NCBI GenBank assembly: GCA_910579035.1
Contig: CAJTSR010000011.1
Location: 1 to 64,000, forward strand
Source: an uncultured Muribaculaceae bacterium
GTDB taxonomy: Bacteria; Bacteroidota; Bacteroidia; Bacteroidales; Muribaculaceae
DNA: 64,000 nucleotides
Reading direction: 5' to 3'
Position 1 is the first letter of the stretch. Each line of letters starts with the position of its first letter. Below the pieces are notes generated by a model. It was not told the origin of the DNA. It did no database searches and saw only the letters and a list, made by a program, of their open reading frames with translations. The position numbers and the translations under genes are program-made. Shown piece after piece: positions 26,619 through 35,123 of the stretch.

Positions 26619-27689
26619 ATGGCAACAGCTCTCATAACCGGCATAACGGGCCAGGACGGTTCATATCTGGCGGAATTCCTAATGTCAAAAGGCTACGAAG
26701 TGCATGGTATAATACGCCGCAGCTCGTCGTTCAACACCGGGCGCATAGAGCACCTGTATCTCGACGAATGGGTACGCGACATGCACAACAAGCGCCTGCT
26801 CACCCTGCACTACGGCGACCTCACCGACTCGTCGTCGCTGATACGGATAATCCGGGAGGTGAAACCCGACGAAATATACAATCTCGCCGCGCAGAGCCAC
26901 GTGAAAGTGAGCTTCGACGTGCCCGAATACACCGCCGACACCAACGCCATAGGCACATTGCGCCTGCTCGAAGCCGTGAGAATACTCGGCTACGAGAAAC
27001 GCTGCAAAATATATCAGGCTTCGACTTCGGAACTCTTCGGACAGGTCGAGGAAGTACCCCAGACCGAGAAAACGCCCTTCCACCCTCGCTCGCCCTATTC
27101 CGTGGCAAAGCTATATGCCTTCTGGATCATGAAAAACTACCGCGAAAGCTACGGTATGTTTACGGCCAACGGCATCCTGTTCAACCACGAGTCAGAGCGC
27201 CGTGGCGAGAACTTCGTGACCCGCAAAATCAGTCTTGCCGCCGCGCGCATAGCTGCCGGAACACAGGACAAACTATATCTCGGCAACCTCAACGCCCTGC
27301 GCGACTGGGGGTATGCTCCCGACTATGTGGAATGCATGTGGCTCATACTCCAGCAGGAAGAGCCTGACGACTATGTGATAGCAACCGGCGAATACCACAG
27401 CGTGCGCGAATTTGCAACCCTCGCGTTCAAACGCGTCGGGATAGAACTGCGCTGGGAAGGCGAAGGCGTGGACGAAAAAGGCATCGACACCGCCACAGGA
27501 CGCGTGCTCGTGGAGGTTGACCCACGCTTTTTCCGGCCGGCCGATGTGGAGCAGCTGCTCGGCAATCCTCAGAAAGCCAAGACCGAACTCGGCTGGAACC
27601 CGCGAAAAACATCTTTCAACGAGCTTGTAGAGCGTATGGTCGACGCCGACGTGGCGCTCGTAGCACAAGGAAAAGCCCCCAATGCTTGA
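26619..27689 (+). CDS. gmd: GDP-mannose 4,6-dehydratase
   Basis: This 356-residue enzyme makes GDP-4-keto-6-deoxymannose, the first step to GDP-L-fucose. The NADP motif is ITGITGQDGSYL, RRSSSFNTGRIEHL is specific to Gmd, and the catalytic YxxxK is near residue 160 in SPYSVAKLYAF. Start MATALITG at 26619 lies one base after the HAD stop. The 8-bp overlap with fcl shows a true operon pair. Confidence 0.96.
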   Translation: MATALITGITGQDGSYLAEFLMSKGYEVHGIIRRSSSFNTGRIEHLYLDEWVRDMHNKRLLTLHYGDLTDSSSLIRIIREVKPDEIYNLAAQSHVKVSFDVPEYTADTNAIGTLRLLEAVRILGYEKRCKIYQASTSELFGQVEEVPQTEKTPFHPRSPYSVAKLYAFWIMKNYRESYGMFTANGILFNHESERRGENFVTRKISLAAARIAAGTQDKLYLGNLNALRDWGYAPDYVECMWLILQQEEPDDYVIATGEYHSVREFATLAFKRVGIELRWEGEGVDEKGIDTATGRVLVEVDPRFFRPADVEQLLGNPQKAKTELGWNPRKTSFNELVERMVDADVALVAQGKAPNA

Positions 27690-28779
27690 CAAAGACTCAA
27701 AAATATACATTGCCGGCCACCGTGGCCTCGTAGGCTCTGCCGTTATGGCAAACCTGCGCAAACGAGGATTCACCAACCTAATCGGGCGCACACACTCCGA
27801 GCTCGACCTGCTCGACCCCGTGGCCGTACGCCGCTTTTTCGACGAGGAACACCCCGATGCCGTGGTGCTCGCCGCCGCCCACGTTGGCGGCATTATGGCA
27901 AACTCGACCTACCGCGCCGATTTCATATACCGCAACCTTCAGATCCAGCAGAACGTTATAGGCGAGGCTTTCCGCAGCGGCTGCCGACGCCTTCTCTTCC
28001 TCGGCTCCACGTGCATATATCCGCGCGAGGCACCCCAGCCTATGGCAGAGGACGCCCTGCTCACTTCTCCGCTTGAGTATACCAACGAGCCATACGCCAT
28101 CGCCAAAATCGCCGGTATGAAGATGTGCGAATCGTTCAACCTGCAATACGGCACCGACTATGTGGCGGTAATGCCTACAAACCTGTACGGGCCCAACGAT
28201 AATTTCCACCTCGAAAACAGCCACGTGCTGCCGGCAATGATACGCAAGGCGCACCTCGCCAAACTTATGGACGAAGGCCGGTATGACGATGTGCGCGCCG
28301 ACCTCTCCCGGCGCCCCGTAAGCACACTCCCCTTCCCTGCCGAAGCCTCCGACGCCGACATACGCGACGCATTGGCCGCATTCGGCATATTCCCGGGACG
28401 GCTCCGCCTGTGGGGCAGCGGCAAACCGCTGCGCGAATTTCTCTGGAGCGAGGATATGGCCGACGCCTGTGTGCACATACTGCTCAACGTATCGTTCGGA
28501 CAGCTTGCCAAGGAAGCAGGCGCCCCCGTGCGCAACACCCATGTGAACATAGGCACAGGCATCGAACTTTCCATAGCCGAACTCGCGGGAGAGGTTGCCG
28601 GGGCCGTAGGCTTCAAAGGCTCTATCGAATGGGACAGCACCAAACCCGACGGCACCATGCGCAAGCTATGCGACGTAAGCAGGCTCCACCGCCTCGGCTG
28701 GCGCCACAGCGTGGAACTGCCCGACGGAATACGCCGCCTCTACGAGTGGTATAAGGCCGACACAGCCCCCGCGAGATAA
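27682..28779 (+). CDS. fcl: GDP-L-fucose synthase
   Basis: This 365-residue epimerase/reductase finishes GDP-L-fucose synthesis after gmd. It carries AGHRGLVGSA at the N-terminus, LGSTCIYPREAPQPM, and the Tyr-Lys pair near residue 137 in EPYAIAKIAG, followed by PTNLYGPNDNFH. An insertion of about 35 residues near 200-240 (SRRPVSTLPFPAEASDADIR) makes it longer than E. coli Fcl, a variant common in Bacteroidales. GDP-fucose feeds surface fucosylation of glycans and glycoproteins in these bacteria. Confidence 0.95.
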   Translation: MLDKDSKIYIAGHRGLVGSAVMANLRKRGFTNLIGRTHSELDLLDPVAVRRFFDEEHPDAVVLAAAHVGGIMANSTYRADFIYRNLQIQQNVIGEAFRSGCRRLLFLGSTCIYPREAPQPMAEDALLTSPLEYTNEPYAIAKIAGMKMCESFNLQYGTDYVAVMPTNLYGPNDNFHLENSHVLPAMIRKAHLAKLMDEGRYDDVRADLSRRPVSTLPFPAEASDADIRDALAAFGIFPGRLRLWGSGKPLREFLWSEDMADACVHILLNVSFGQLAKEAGAPVRNTHVNIGTGIELSIAELAGEVAGAVGFKGSIEWDSTKPDGTMRKLCDVSRLHRLGWRHSVELPDGIRRLYEWYKADTAPAR

Positions 28780-28803
28780 GCCGAATACGCCGCGACCGGA
28801 CGA

Positions 28804-28835
28804 TTTGGGCAAACCGCGATTTTTTTGTAAATTTG
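28804..28835 (+). promoter_or_regulatory. lepA promoter
   Basis: TTTG (28804-28807), 20 bp, TAAATTTG (28828-28835): a full match to the Bacteroidetes consensus, with the start codon 16 bp downstream. Confidence 0.8.
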
Positions 28836-28851
28836 TGCCAAATTTCAAGAA

Positions 28852-30639
28852 ATGAAGAATATACGCAACTTCTGCATAATAGCTCATATCGACCACGGCA
28901 AATCAACCCTTGCCGACCGTCTGCTTGAGTACACCAATACCGTGGCCGCCAAGGACATGGAAGCTCAGGTACTCGACGATATGGACCTTGAGCGCGAACG
29001 AGGCATAACCATCAAGAGCCACGCCATACAGATGGAATACGAACTTGGCGGGCAGAAATACGTGCTCAATCTTATCGACACCCCGGGACACGTCGATTTT
29101 TCATACGAGGTGTCACGCTCCATAGCTGCCTGCGAAGGCGCGCTCCTGATAGTCGACGCCTCGCAGGGCATTCAGGCACAGACTATCTCGAACCTGTATA
29201 TGGCTATCGACAACGACCTTGAGATAATACCGATTATCAACAAGGTCGATCTCGATTCTGCCAAGCCCGAAGAAGTGGAAGACCAGATTGTCGACCTGCT
29301 CGGCTGCAAACCCGAAGAAATAATCCGCGCATCCGGCAAGACCGGGCTCGGCGTTCCCGATATTCTACAGGCTATCGTCGAGAGAGTTCCTGCGCCCGTG
29401 GGCGACCCCGAAGCCCCGCTACAAGCCCTTATCTTTGACTCTGTTTTCAACCCATTCAGAGGCATCATAGCATATTTCAAGATAGAGAACGGAACAATCC
29501 GAAAAGGCGATTTCGTAAAATTCGTAGCCACTGGCAAGGAATACCATGCCGACGAAATTGGAATATTGCGCCTCGATATGAACCCTCGCGCAGAGTTGTC
29601 GGCAGGCAACGTGGGCTACATCATATCGGGCATCAAGAGCAGCAAGGAAGTCAAAGTGGGCGACACCATCACCCATGTAGGGCGTCCGTGCAGCGAAGCA
29701 ATCGATGGCTTTGAGGAAGTAAAGCCCATGGTGTTTGCCGGCGTATACCCTATCGAAACAGAAGACTTCGAGAACCTGCGCACATCGCTCGAGAAGCTAC
29801 AGCTCAACGACGCCTCGCTCACATTCTCGCCCGAATCGTCTGCCGCTCTCGGCTTCGGTTTCCGCTGCGGCTTCCTCGGTCTGCTCCATATGGAAATTGT
29901 GCAGGAACGCCTCGGTCGCGAGTTCGATATGGACGTAATCACCACCGTGCCGAACGTAAGCTACCGCGTATACGACAAGCGCGGAGGCATGGTGGAAGTA
30001 CACAATCCTTCCGGACTGCCCGACGCAACACTGATAGACCATATCGAAGAGCCCTACATCAGAGCATCGATTATAACCACGGCCGACTTCATAGGTCCCA
30101 TCATGACCCTCTGCCTTGGCAAGCGAGGCGAACTGGTAAAACAGGAATACATATCGGGCAACCGTATGGAACTCGTGTTCGACATGCCCCTCGGCGAAAT
30201 CGTAATCGACTTCTACGACAAGCTCAAGAGCATCTCGAAAGGATATGCGTCGTTCGACTACCATATCCACAACTACCGCGAAAGCAAACTCGTAAAACTC
30301 GACATACTGCTCAACGGCGAAAGCGTTGACGCTCTTTCCACCCTCACACATGCCGACAACGCCGTCACATTCGGGCGCCGTATGTGCGAAAAGCTCAAGG
30401 AACTGATACCGCGCCAGCAGTTCGACATCGCCATACAGGCTGCTATCGGAGCGAAAATCATAGCTCGCGAAACCATAAAGGCAGTGCGCAAGGACGTTAC
30501 CGCCAAGTGCTACGGCGGCGACATATCGCGAAAGCGCAAACTGCTCGAAAAGCAGAAGAAAGGCAAAAAGCGAATGAAACAGATAGGCTCGGTCGAAGTG
30601 CCCCAGAAAGCCTTCCTCGCCGTCCTCAAACTCGACTAA
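28852..30639 (+). CDS. lepA: Elongation factor 4
   Basis: This 595-residue ribosomal GTPase back-translocates or assists ribosome assembly and initiation. G1 is AHIDHGKSTLADRLLE, switch regions include RERGITIKSH, G3 is DTPGHVDFSYEV, and G4 is NKVDLDSA. The C-terminal region (KGKKRMKQIGSVEVPQKAFL) is unique to LepA. It has its own promoter and ends at the convergent terminator. Confidence 0.97.
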   Translation: MKNIRNFCIIAHIDHGKSTLADRLLEYTNTVAAKDMEAQVLDDMDLERERGITIKSHAIQMEYELGGQKYVLNLIDTPGHVDFSYEVSRSIAACEGALLIVDASQGIQAQTISNLYMAIDNDLEIIPIINKVDLDSAKPEEVEDQIVDLLGCKPEEIIRASGKTGLGVPDILQAIVERVPAPVGDPEAPLQALIFDSVFNPFRGIIAYFKIENGTIRKGDFVKFVATGKEYHADEIGILRLDMNPRAELSAGNVGYIISGIKSSKEVKVGDTITHVGRPCSEAIDGFEEVKPMVFAGVYPIETEDFENLRTSLEKLQLNDASLTFSPESSAALGFGFRCGFLGLLHMEIVQERLGREFDMDVITTVPNVSYRVYDKRGGMVEVHNPSGLPDATLIDHIEEPYIRASIITTADFIGPIMTLCLGKRGELVKQEYISGNRMELVFDMPLGEIVIDFYDKLKSISKGYASFDYHIHNYRESKLVKLDILLNGESVDALSTLTHADNAVTFGRRMCEKLKELIPRQQFDIAIQAAIGAKIIARETIKAVRKDVTAKCYGGDISRKRKLLEKQKKGKKRMKQIGSVEVPQKAFLAVLKLD

Positions 30640-30645
30640 AACCAT

Positions 30646-30692
30646 ATAACAACAGAAATGGCCTGCCGCGTGCAGGCCATTTCTGTTGTTAT
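30646..30692. terminator. Bidirectional terminator, 21-bp perfect stem
   Basis: Arms 30646-30666 and 30672-30692 are perfectly complementary around a 5-base loop, placed between convergent lepA and the response regulator gene. The AT-rich outer stem supplies U runs in both directions. Confidence 0.85.
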
Positions 30693-30702
30693 AAGAGGCC
30701 GG

Positions 30703-31386
30703 TCATAAATCACGGAGGGTGAGCATGTAGCCGAAGCCGCGTTGGTTGACTATGGCAATTGACGGGTCGTGGCGAAGAGCGCGGCGCAGCTTGTGGATAT
30801 AGCCGTGGAGGGAGTTTCGGTTGCTTAAATCATCGCGTTGCCATACGGCAATCATAAGTTCCGAGGCATCGACGGTCTTGCCGATGTTGGCTGCCAGCCG
30901 TTCAAGAATCTTGGATTCAAAATGAGATAGTTCCACCTCTTTGTCGCCAAAAGAAAGAATCTGGGTACTTACGTTGAAAACATAGGCACCTATTGCAAAT
31001 TTAGTATCTCCTACTCTACCGGCGCTGTTCCGGCGCAGAAGCGCCTTGATTCTCACTATCAGCTCGCGTAGCTCAAACGGCTTTTTAAGGTAGTCGTTGG
31101 CACCTATCTCAAAACCCTTTTCAACGTCATCGATTGTACTCTTGGCTGTAAGAAACAGCAAAGGAACTGCCGGAGATGTCTTTCTTATAGCCCTCGCCAT
31201 AGTGAAGCCGTCCATTTCAGGCATCATAACATCTGCCACCACAATGTCTGCTCCACAGGTCTTGAATTTATCAAGCCCGTCAATTCCGTTGCCGGCTGTA
31301 AGCACCTCATAACCTTGCCCTCGCAACGTGTCTGCGACAATAAGCGCGAGGTCTGCCTCATCTTCCACCAACAGAATTTTACTCAT
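30703..31386 (-). CDS. OmpR-family response regulator
   Basis: This is a 227-residue protein. The receiver domain (1-120) carries the acidic pair in VEDEADL, phosphoacceptor Asp52 in VVADVMMPEMDG, the Thr of FLTAKS and the Lys of YLKKPFE. The winged-helix DNA-binding domain follows (about 130-227; SNRNSLHGYIHKLRRALRHD). It closely resembles RprY-type regulators of Bacteroides. It overlaps the kinase gene by 8 bp and is transcribed after it. Its likely targets include the divergent barrel gene, through the tandem repeats at 32835-32871. Confidence 0.92.
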   Translation of the reverse strand: MSKILLVEDEADLALIVADTLRGQGYEVLTAGNGIDGLDKFKTCGADIVVADVMMPEMDGFTMARAIRKTSPAVPLLFLTAKSTIDDVEKGFEIGANDYLKKPFELRELIVRIKALLRRNSAGRVGDTKFAIGAYVFNVSTQILSFGDKEVELSHFESKILERLAANIGKTVDASELMIAVWQRDDLSNRNSLHGYIHKLRRALRHDPSIAIVNQRGFGYMLTLRDL

Positions 31387-32770
31387 CTTTACCGAATTTT
31401 ATAGTGAATACCGAACCTTCGCCTTCCTTGCTTTTTACAGAAATCGACCAGCCCATCTTATCGAGGATACTCTTTACATAGTACAGCCCTATTCCATAAC
31501 CGCGCACATCTTGCCTGTCGCCGTGAGGCACACGGTAGAACTTGTTAAATATATACGGCATCGATTTTGACGGAATGCCGATACCATTGTCTGCGACACT
31601 TATACCGTCCGAGCCGCCTGACACAGTAATCACAACGATATCACCCGAATATTTGACCGCGTTGTCTATCAGATTGTTAATCACATTGGCAAGATGTGTT
31701 CTGTCTGCATTGACACACATGCTGCTGTCTATATCGACATTTATTGTCACGTCCTTGCCCGCAGTCATTCGTTGAGCGTCAACAATTTCCTCGACAAACG
31801 GCCTTAGAAGTATGTTATCAGCCCTAAGCTTCATAGCCCGGCGTCGCTCCATACTCACGGCGAGAATGTTTTCGACAAGTTCTCCGAGCCGTTTCAGCTG
31901 CTTGTTGGCGATATTGAGATATCTCGTCTTTTTTTCCAAATCATTATCCGTGTCATAATTCAGCAGGGCATCATTGGCAGAATAAGCTATAGCGATAGGA
32001 GTCTTCAGCTCGTGGGTCATATTGTTTACAAAATCATCTTTCATCTCCTCGATTGTCCTGAGCCGTGAAACCGTTCGGAACAGATACCACAAAGCCGTCG
32101 CTATGAGAATTATTATAGCGCCTGTCGACAGTACGATGCCCAACATCTGCAGCAGTACATAGCCCTGCGGAGAGGAATAATAAGCGACATAGCGCTCGCC
32201 ACTCATTATATTATAGCATATCGACACACTGTCAAGACTCTCTTTTATTTCTGCCGGGGATTGACCTGCGACCACGGTTCCGTCTGATGAAATTTTATTG
32301 ACAAAGGCATATTTCGGCCTGATTCCTTTCCGCGATAGAGAAAGTTGAAAAAGGCTGTCCAAATCAGCAATATAAAAAGGATATATCGGATCCACGGTCT
32401 GGTGGGCTCCGTAACCGATCTCATCGACCATTATGTCAGAATAGTTTGTACCCGGATCGAGAGGCATTTTCCGCACTTCCGTCACTTCTCCCTCACCGTC
32501 AAAAACGTAAATCATCAGAGTATCCCCCTCTATCGAACGTTTTTGCGACATTGACTTGCCCTGATAATCCGGCACAGAGTCGGGTACAGGATATTTCTTA
32601 GGCCTGTTGAGTACCTCGTCAAGATCCGCGTCTTTCAACGACTGGCTTATCAGTTCGACAGTTTGACGCGATATGGCCTGATATAGTTCCACAAGACAGT
32701 ATATGTTGTAACAAAGCAATATCGATAGCGCGGACACTATGATGGCGCTGTATAACTTGAAATGTTTCAT
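31379..32770 (-). CDS. Sensor histidine kinase
   Basis: This is a 463-residue protein. TM1 spans about 7-27, a periplasmic sensor of about 180 residues follows, and TM2 spans about 208-230. The H-box is at His253 (NNMTHELKTPIAIAYSAND). N-, G1- and G2-boxes follow: NVINNLIDNAVKYS, VADNGIGIPS and GYGIGLYYVK. It is RprX-like in layout. It is translated together with the response regulator through an 8-bp overlap. The ligand is not evident. Confidence 0.93.
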   Translation of the reverse strand: MKHFKLYSAIIVSALSILLCYNIYCLVELYQAISRQTVELISQSLKDADLDEVLNRPKKYPVPDSVPDYQGKSMSQKRSIEGDTLMIYVFDGEGEVTEVRKMPLDPGTNYSDIMVDEIGYGAHQTVDPIYPFYIADLDSLFQLSLSRKGIRPKYAFVNKISSDGTVVAGQSPAEIKESLDSVSICYNIMSGERYVAYYSSPQGYVLLQMLGIVLSTGAIIILIATALWYLFRTVSRLRTIEEMKDDFVNNMTHELKTPIAIAYSANDALLNYDTDNDLEKKTRYLNIANKQLKRLGELVENILAVSMERRRAMKLRADNILLRPFVEEIVDAQRMTAGKDVTINVDIDSSMCVNADRTHLANVINNLIDNAVKYSGDIVVITVSGGSDGISVADNGIGIPSKSMPYIFNKFYRVPHGDRQDVRGYGIGLYYVKSILDKMGWSISVKSKEGEGSVFTIKFGKDE

Positions 32771-32787
32771 ATTCTTACGATTTGTGC

Positions 32788-32795
32788 AAATTTAC
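32788..32795 (-). promoter_or_regulatory. Promoter -7 box of the two-component operon
   Basis: On the minus strand TAAATTTG (32795-32788) lies 17 bp before the kinase ATG. No TTTG sits at the usual -33 distance. Confidence 0.5.
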
Positions 32796-32834
32796 CAATA
32801 ATCCGTATTACTCTGAGTTGCACACACCTCTATT

Positions 32835-32871
32835 TAAGACTAAATAAGGGAGCAGATAAGACTAAATAAGG
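32835..32871 (+). repeat. Tandem 15-bp direct repeats between kinase and barrel genes
   Basis: TAAGACTAAATAAGG occurs exactly at 32835-32849 and again at 32857-32871, a 22-bp period or two helical turns. This is the geometry of OmpR-family response-regulator sites. The repeats end 32 bp before the -7 box of the barrel gene (32904). Confidence 0.7.
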
Positions 32872-32903
32872 CTGGAGAGTGTATATACGGCTGTTGCTTG
32901 CCG

Positions 32904-32911
32904 TAATTTTG
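32904..32911 (+). promoter_or_regulatory. Promoter -7 box of the barrel receptor gene
   Basis: TAATTTTG 24 bp before the ATG at 32936. The -33 position lacks TTTG, consistent with activation from the tandem repeats just upstream. Confidence 0.5.
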
Positions 32912-32935
32912 TATCAGACAAACAACCATACTGCA

Positions 32936-34969
32936 ATGAGAAAAACCATACTTTTCGCAGCACTCCTTAACGGACTTAGCTCTGCAGCCGCGACAGAAAC
33001 GCCCGACACCATTGCCACGCAGCAACTTAACGAAGTCGTTGTAGAGGGTGAAAAACCGCAAGTCAGAGCCAAGGACGGCATAATGGTAGTGGATCTTCCC
33101 GCCATTGTCAAGGACAAACCCGTGACCAACATTCTCGAAGCTCTCGGATATCTTCCCGGAGTAATCAGCAACAACGGCACAATCGGACTCGCGGGAGCCT
33201 CGGAGGTAAGCATAATTCTAAACGGCGAGCCTACGAACATGCCTCTCCATAATCTGTACCAGCTCCTTTACACCACGCCTGTCGACCGCCTGAAAAATGT
33301 GGAGATTATGTACTCGGCACCGGCAAAGTACCATGTCAACGGAGCCGTCATCAATGTTATACTGAAAACCCCATCACCGCTCGACGGCCTGCAAGGGCAG
33401 TTCCGTGCAGGCTACAATCAGGCTCATTACGGTTCCTACGGCACCGCTCTTGCCGCCACATATGCTGCCAAGGATTGGATATTCGATCTTAACTACGGGG
33501 TGTCACGAACCAAATCGTGGAATCAGGAGGAAACGCGTTCAAACCATCTTTTGAACGGCAAGCGCACTCTGATCGAGGACCAGATGCGACGCATAAACCG
33601 CAACTGGAGCAACACCATCTTTGCATCGGCATCATATAAAACGCTAAAACTTAATTACAACGGTCAGATAACCTCCGATTCAAAGAGCCAAAGCCTATCG
33701 TCCGGCACGCTCGGCCACTTCACCAACGCATACAGAATGCTGTCGCCGGTCAACTACCATAACGTAGCCTTGCGATACACCGCTCCATTCGGAATGGCAG
33801 TAGGCTGCGACTATACCCGCTACTCCGAAGACCGCTCGCAATCGCTATACAAGGAATCCGAGTACCTGTTTGGCTCTGACAACAAGCAGGAAATCAACCG
33901 CTATCACATATACATCGACCAACAGCACCAACTCGGCAAATGGCAATTGAACTACGGCACGGAATATCAGCATTCCGAAGACCATAGCTTGCAGAAATAC
34001 ATTGCGTCGGACAATCACGGCTTCGATGACACGCTCCACGAGGACTTGGCAAGCATCTACGTCGGCACCCAGCGCTCTTTTGAATCGGGGCTGTCGTTCA
34101 ACGCCTCTGCCAAGTGGGAATACTTCCACAACAAGTACAGGCACAACTGGAATTTCATACCCCGGCTCGCCGCCACATACTACAAAACCCCGAAAAGCAT
34201 ATTCCAGCTCAACCTCAGCACAACCCGCATCTACCCATCGTACTGGGAACTTCACGGAGGCACAAGCTACATTAACGAATACTCCTCCGTGACAGGAAAT
34301 CCTGAGCTGCAACCATATATCAACTACGAGGCTCAGTTCAACTATATATTCAAGCAAAAGTATGTGGCCACACTCTACTTCCAATACGGCGACAAGGCAG
34401 CGGTGCAGCTCCCATATCAGTCGCCCGAATCATTGCATCTGATATACCAGACCATCAATATGAACTACAAGCGCGTTGCAGGCATCAACCTCTATGTACC
34501 TTTCAACGTAAGTTACATATGGAATGCCTCTGCCACAGCCAACATACTCAATCAGCGGGAAAAAGCCGACCGCTTCCACCACATCAGCTTCGACAACAGC
34601 AAGTGGATTTTCTATGGCTCGGTCAACAACTCATTCAAGTTCAGCCGGGAATGCCCGCTATCGTTGACTCTTGACTTCGCCTACATCTCTCCGTCGCTGC
34701 AAGGCATATCCGACCTGTCGGGACTGTGGAAGGTCGATGCCGGCATCAAATGGAATTTCGGCAGGAAACACTGTTGCGAACTCGACATCAAAGCCGACGA
34801 CATATTCAACAAATGGTCGCCTGTGATGACAATCAACCACGCCGGCCAGGATTACCGCATGGCAGTGCGCGGAATGACCCGCAACCTCAAACTCACCTTC
34901 ATATGGCGCTTCAACGGCTTCAAACCAAAGGAAAACAATATCGACGCCTCCCGTTTCGGCACCCTCTAA
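32936..34969 (+). CDS. TonB-dependent outer-membrane barrel protein (OMP_b-brl_3 type)
   Basis: This 677-residue protein starts at the ATG at 32936 with a short signal peptide (TILFAALLNGLSSAAA). A TonB-box-like stretch (TQQLNEVVVEGEKP) is followed by a plug domain (about 40-150, ILEALGYLPGVISNNG and VEIMYSAPAKYHVNGAVINV) and a barrel of alternating aromatic strands to the C-terminus (LKLTFIWRFNGF). It lacks the N-terminal carboxypeptidase-like domain of SusC proteins and no SusD partner is adjacent, so polysaccharide import of the Sus type is unlikely. It diverges from a two-component system and shares the repeat-bearing intergenic region, so it is probably its target. Confidence 0.87.
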   Translation: MRKTILFAALLNGLSSAAATETPDTIATQQLNEVVVEGEKPQVRAKDGIMVVDLPAIVKDKPVTNILEALGYLPGVISNNGTIGLAGASEVSIILNGEPTNMPLHNLYQLLYTTPVDRLKNVEIMYSAPAKYHVNGAVINVILKTPSPLDGLQGQFRAGYNQAHYGSYGTALAATYAAKDWIFDLNYGVSRTKSWNQEETRSNHLLNGKRTLIEDQMRRINRNWSNTIFASASYKTLKLNYNGQITSDSKSQSLSSGTLGHFTNAYRMLSPVNYHNVALRYTAPFGMAVGCDYTRYSEDRSQSLYKESEYLFGSDNKQEINRYHIYIDQQHQLGKWQLNYGTEYQHSEDHSLQKYIASDNHGFDDTLHEDLASIYVGTQRSFESGLSFNASAKWEYFHNKYRHNWNFIPRLAATYYKTPKSIFQLNLSTTRIYPSYWELHGGTSYINEYSSVTGNPELQPYINYEAQFNYIFKQKYVATLYFQYGDKAAVQLPYQSPESLHLIYQTINMNYKRVAGINLYVPFNVSYIWNASATANILNQREKADRFHHISFDNSKWIFYGSVNNSFKFSRECPLSLTLDFAYISPSLQGISDLSGLWKVDAGIKWNFGRKHCCELDIKADDIFNKWSPVMTINHAGQDYRMAVRGMTRNLKLTFIWRFNGFKPKENNIDASRFGTL

Positions 34970-35011
34970 GAAACTGTTTAAATTTTATTGAATCAAATTT
35001 AAACAGTTTCT
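34969..35011. terminator. Terminator after the barrel receptor gene
   Basis: GAAACTGTTTAAATTT (34970-34985) pairs perfectly with AAATTTAAACAGTTTC (34995-35010) around a 9-base loop. Confidence 0.7.
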
Positions 35012-35092
35012 AAAAACATTTCGGCCTATATCTATAAACATACCGTACCCTTATAACACCAATACCAAAACCCGAAGAGTTTCTTTATTAAG

Positions 35093-35100
35093 TATATTTG
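35093..35100 (+). promoter_or_regulatory. Promoter -7 box of the GH43 gene
   Basis: TATATTTG 23 bp before the start codon; no convincing -33 TTTG. Confidence 0.5.
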
Positions 35101-35123
35101 TAGTTGCAAAAAATACTTACCTG

